NCBI GenBank assembly: GCA_031274465.1
Contig: JAISQC010000198.1
Span: 1-8,356, forward strand
Direction of reading: 5' to 3'
DNA from: Synergistaceae bacterium
Lineage (GTDB): Bacteria > Synergistota > Synergistia > Synergistales > Synergistaceae
DNA: 8,356 bases
Shown here: positions 6,481-8,356 of the stretch, piece by piece
How the letters are laid out: each line of letters begins with the position of its first letter
How positions within the stretch are numbered: position 1 is the stretch's first letter
Notes under the pieces: model-generated
The model's input: the letters and a program-made list of their open reading frames with translations, nothing else
Told to the model about the DNA's origin: nothing
Database searches by the model: none
Position numbers and translations under genes: made by a program

Positions 6481-7734
6481 ATGCGAGGCTATGAAACGCT
6501 GCTCCCCAAAACGGACAAACCCCCCGCCAGGGCGAAAGACCCAGGGGTGGTCAACCTTGTGATGTCCGGGGAGGCCGCGTACAACGCGAAAAACGGCGAG
6601 CTGGTCTTCCTGCCGGAAGGAGAGCGCAAGCGACGCGAGGTCGCAGACGCGCTCGCGTCTTGCCTGTTCCAACAGTGCGGCCTCCAGCACGTCGGATGCG
6701 GCAGCGACGAGGCCGTATTCTCCATAGCTGAAAGATACGTCAGGGATTGGGGTCAGTCCGCCACCGGGTTTTGCTACGACGCGGGCAGGGACGCGCGCAT
6801 TCTGGCCTGGAACGCGGATCAGGCGTCCGCCGAGTCCAAAGCGGAGCGCGTCATGGACGCGGCCCTCGGCGCGCTTCGCGGGATGGATATCATAAACGGC
6901 TCGGTCTTTTCGTTTGCCGAGGAGGTGACGGAAAGCTCGGGCAGGGCGTTCGCGCTCGCGTCCAAATGCGAGCGGGGCGCCGAACGCGCAAGGGGCGGAT
7001 TTATCTGCGCGTCCTGCGGAACGCTCATGCTGCCGGACTCCCCCATCGGGTTTGCCCCACCGCAGCCAGGCGACGGCGAAGCCGAAGGGCTCATCGAGGA
7101 TATAAAGACGCCAGGGGCGGACACCATAGCGGAGCTTTGCCAACAGCTCGGCATAAACGCGCGGCGCACGATAAAGGCCATGCTGTACGTGGCTGACGGC
7201 GATGGGCACAGGAACGCCGTAGCCGCGTTCGTGCGCGGGGACCGCAACGTCAGCATGAACAAGCTGTCGAAATGGCTGAAGGCGGAGCGCGGGCTGACCG
7301 GCCTGCGGACGGCGGACAAGGCGGAGCTCCGCGAGCTCGTCGGTGAAGTGGCGGGCTACTGCGGACCTGTCGGGTTGCCGCTTGGCGTGGTTGTCGTATG
7401 CGACAACAGCGTGGCCGGCGCGAAAAACGCCGTAGCCGGCGCCAACCGACCGGGCTATCATAAGAAAAACTGCTGCCACCCGAGGGACTTCGGCCATCAT
7501 CCGATCACGGACATAGCCCAGATCGCCGCCGGGGCCCAATGCCGCTGCGGGGGCGCATACGAAGCGTGCGAGATTCGGGAATCGGGGAATTTGCGGGTCG
7601 TCGATTTGGCGCAAACCCCGTTAGAAAACATCAAAACTCTGTCTTGCCGGGACAAAGACGGCGAGCGCGTCTATCCAGCCGTCTGCTTTGGGGCGCTTTC
7701 GACGGAGGGCATCATGCTTGCGGGAAACGAGTGA
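6481..7734 (+). CDS. Prolyl-tRNA synthetase paralogue with intact editing domain but eroded catalytic site and no anticodon-binding domain
   Basis: 417 residues; bacterial ProRS is about 570. Residues 4-60 match the ProRS start (YETLLPKTDKPP, then FLPEGERKRREVADAL for the usual FLPLG.RV..KIE). Residues 72-107 align with the ProRS THEE to motif 2 segment, but THEE has become SDEA and FRDE has become GRDA; the REF.MKDAY stretch is missing. Residues 203-350 are a complete YbaK/INS editing domain: EDIKTPGADTI, Lys232 (RTIKAMLYVADG; equivalent to the editing Lys279 of E. coli ProRS), FVRGDRNVSMNKL, GPVGLP (295-300), DNSVAGAKNAVAGAN (308-322), GYH (His327). CASC (176-179) and CRC (354-356) may bind zinc. 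The tail PAVCFGALSTEGIMLA replaces motif 3 of ProRS (CYGIGVSR) without its Arg, and the protein stops there. Expected role: hydrolysis of mischarged Ala-tRNA(Pro) or a related aminoacyl-tRNA, not proline charging. ATG 6481 has GAGGAGGG just upstream. Codon style matches the neighbours and the frame is unbroken, so it is a maintained gene. Confidence 0.88.
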   Translation: MRGYETLLPKTDKPPARAKDPGVVNLVMSGEAAYNAKNGELVFLPEGERKRREVADALASCLFQQCGLQHVGCGSDEAVFSIAERYVRDWGQSATGFCYDAGRDARILAWNADQASAESKAERVMDAALGALRGMDIINGSVFSFAEEVTESSGRAFALASKCERGAERARGGFICASCGTLMLPDSPIGFAPPQPGDGEAEGLIEDIKTPGADTIAELCQQLGINARRTIKAMLYVADGDGHRNAVAAFVRGDRNVSMNKLSKWLKAERGLTGLRTADKAELRELVGEVAGYCGPVGLPLGVVVVCDNSVAGAKNAVAGANRPGYHKKNCCHPRDFGHHPITDIAQIAAGAQCRCGGAYEACEIRESGNLRVVDLAQTPLENIKTLSCRDKDGERVYPAVCFGALSTEGIMLAGNE

Positions 7735-7743
7735 AACAGATCA

Positions 7744-7765
7744 TGCGGCCGCGTCGTTTGCCGCA
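7744..7765 (+). other. Short inverted repeat in the gap before the binding-protein gene
   Basis: TGCGGC (7744-7749) and GCCGCA (7760-7765) can pair into a 6-bp GC-rich stem with a 10-base loop. It is followed only by GTTGTT, not by a run of T, so it is a poor terminator. It may slow or partly end transcription between the editing-domain gene and the next gene, or stabilise the upstream message. No promoter is evident in the 64-base gap. Confidence 0.25.
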
Positions 7766-7798
7766 GTTGTTCATCTCATCGTCATGGAGGTAAAAGTG

Positions 7799-8356
7799 AT
7801 GGCGCGTCTTTCTGGCAAAAAAATCATCCTGTGCTTCCTGGCCGTCGTGGCGGCGTCGCTTGCCTTCTGCGCATCGCCGTCTGCGGCGGAAGAGGAAGAA
7901 GACCCACTTCTCGGGGTCCGCGAGGGGTGGTCGTGGCCAGTTGTGGTGACGCCTCCTCCAGACGGATGGGAAAGCGGCGCGGGGCGATCGATAAAATACG
8001 CGATGCGAGCCGCCGAACGCGAAATTTCTCTGCGGCGCGAGGGCATAAAGGGCAGGGAAGTCACATTCATGTTTTCGGACATCTCAGAAACGTCGGAGCT
8101 GCCGTCCCGCCTCGCCACCTGGCGGGCGATGAAGGTCTCTGTCATAGCCAGCTTCTCGGGCGCCGAATTCAACGAAGAGCTCGCAAAGATGTGCAGGGAT
8201 GACGGCCCGTCGCTCCTGCTATCCGGCGGAGAGGACACGGCCATCAGATCGCCCGATTCGGGCAGGCCGTATCCGTACATTTTCGCGCTCGACCTCCCCT
8301 ACTACTCGCGGGCCAACGCGCTCGCGGAGGCCGCGCTGCTCGAACAGCCGGGCCGC
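7799..8356 (+). CDS. Secreted solute-binding protein, Peripla_BP_6/LivJ-like (3' end cut by window)
   Basis: An open frame of 186 codons runs off the right edge. Seen: a signal peptide with basic start RLSGKK, hydrophobic core IILCFLAVVAASLAFCA (9-25) and a likely signal peptidase I site after PSAA (residue 30), followed by an acidic EEEED stretch. The Cys at 24 follows LAF, which is not a normal lipobox. The mature part (WPVVVTPPPDGWESGAGRSIKYAMRAA..EI, then GIKGREVTFMFSD) follows the first strand-helix-strand of type I periplasmic-binding folds, where the usual pattern is G..G...G...A..EIN..GGI.GR.V.....D. Next comes a weaker second unit (MKVSVIASFSGAEFNEELAKMCRDDGPSLLLSGGE). The likely role is capture of an amino acid or similar ligand for an ABC transporter, or sensing; the ligand is unknown. 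GGAGG (7786-7790) is 8 bases before ATG 7799; a GTG directly before it is an alternative. An antisense frame on the minus strand here is a shadow. Confidence 0.75.
   Translation, partial: MARLSGKKIILCFLAVVAASLAFCASPSAAEEEEDPLLGVREGWSWPVVVTPPPDGWESGAGRSIKYAMRAAEREISLRREGIKGREVTFMFSDISETSELPSRLATWRAMKVSVIASFSGAEFNEELAKMCRDDGPSLLLSGGEDTAIRSPDSGRPYPYIFALDLPYYSRANALAEAALLEQPGR

Noticed and set aside
7411..7444. Repeated GCCGGCGC units in the editing-domain gene
   Set aside because: They encode the conserved NSVAGAKNAVAGAN motif, whose internal VAGA/VAGA repeat explains the DNA repeat.
5500..7614. 704-codon open frame antisense to the HAD and editing-domain genes
   Set aside because: Long stop-free antisense frames are expected at this GC content; the plus-strand genes carry all the motifs and ribosome binding sites.
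1..8356. CRISPR arrays, tRNA or rRNA genes, insertion sequences, phage or defence genes
   Set aside because: I found no regularly spaced repeats, no tRNA-like cloverleaf, no transposase motif and no terminal inverted repeats; coding genes fill the window.

Overview
The window is GC-rich, accessory-free bacterial chromosome. It holds seven protein genes, two of them cut by the window edges, and almost no intergenic space apart from one divergent promoter region. High GC combined with frequent ATA (Ile) and AGG (Arg) codons, GTG and TTG starts, strong GGAGG-type ribosome binding sites, a Gram-positive-style AlaRS with a Cys cluster, and an archaeal/Thermotoga-type S-adenosylhomocysteinase together suggest an anaerobe of the Synergistota or a neighbouring deep lineage. 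That placement is inference from sequence style; no database was consulted.

Left arm, minus strand (1-2951): alaS (alanyl-tRNA synthetase), followed after 8 bases by ruvX/yqgF (Holliday junction resolvase-like nuclease), whose 3' end is cut at base 1. Control region (2952-3078): a good sigma70-type promoter for alaS faces a weaker extended -10 promoter for the rightward operon. The two overlap, and a perfect 12-bp palindrome lies just downstream on the rightward side.

Right arm, plus strand (3079-8356): a tight row of genes. ahcY (S-adenosylhomocysteinase, archaeal/thermophile type) is followed after 1 base by an mtaD-like MTA/SAH deaminase, after 26 bases by a HAD-family phosphatase of unknown substrate, and after 15 bases by an unusual protein that looks like a prolyl-tRNA synthetase. 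In that protein the aminoacylation site is eroded and the anticodon-binding domain is gone, but the Ala-tRNA(Pro) editing domain is intact. After 64 bases comes a secreted protein resembling a branched-chain amino-acid type (Peripla_BP_6) solute-binding protein, which runs off the right edge.

Working together: AhcY and the deaminase are probably co-translated and dispose of S-adenosylhomocysteine, the by-product of methyl transfer. AhcY carries Glu and Lys where the human enzyme has Thr57 and Glu59, the latter contacting the adenine amino group. I therefore suggest a deaminate-then-hydrolyse route (SAH to S-inosylhomocysteine to inosine plus homocysteine), as described in methanogens. The most unusual object in the window is the synthetase-dead ProRS paralogue at 6481-7734.
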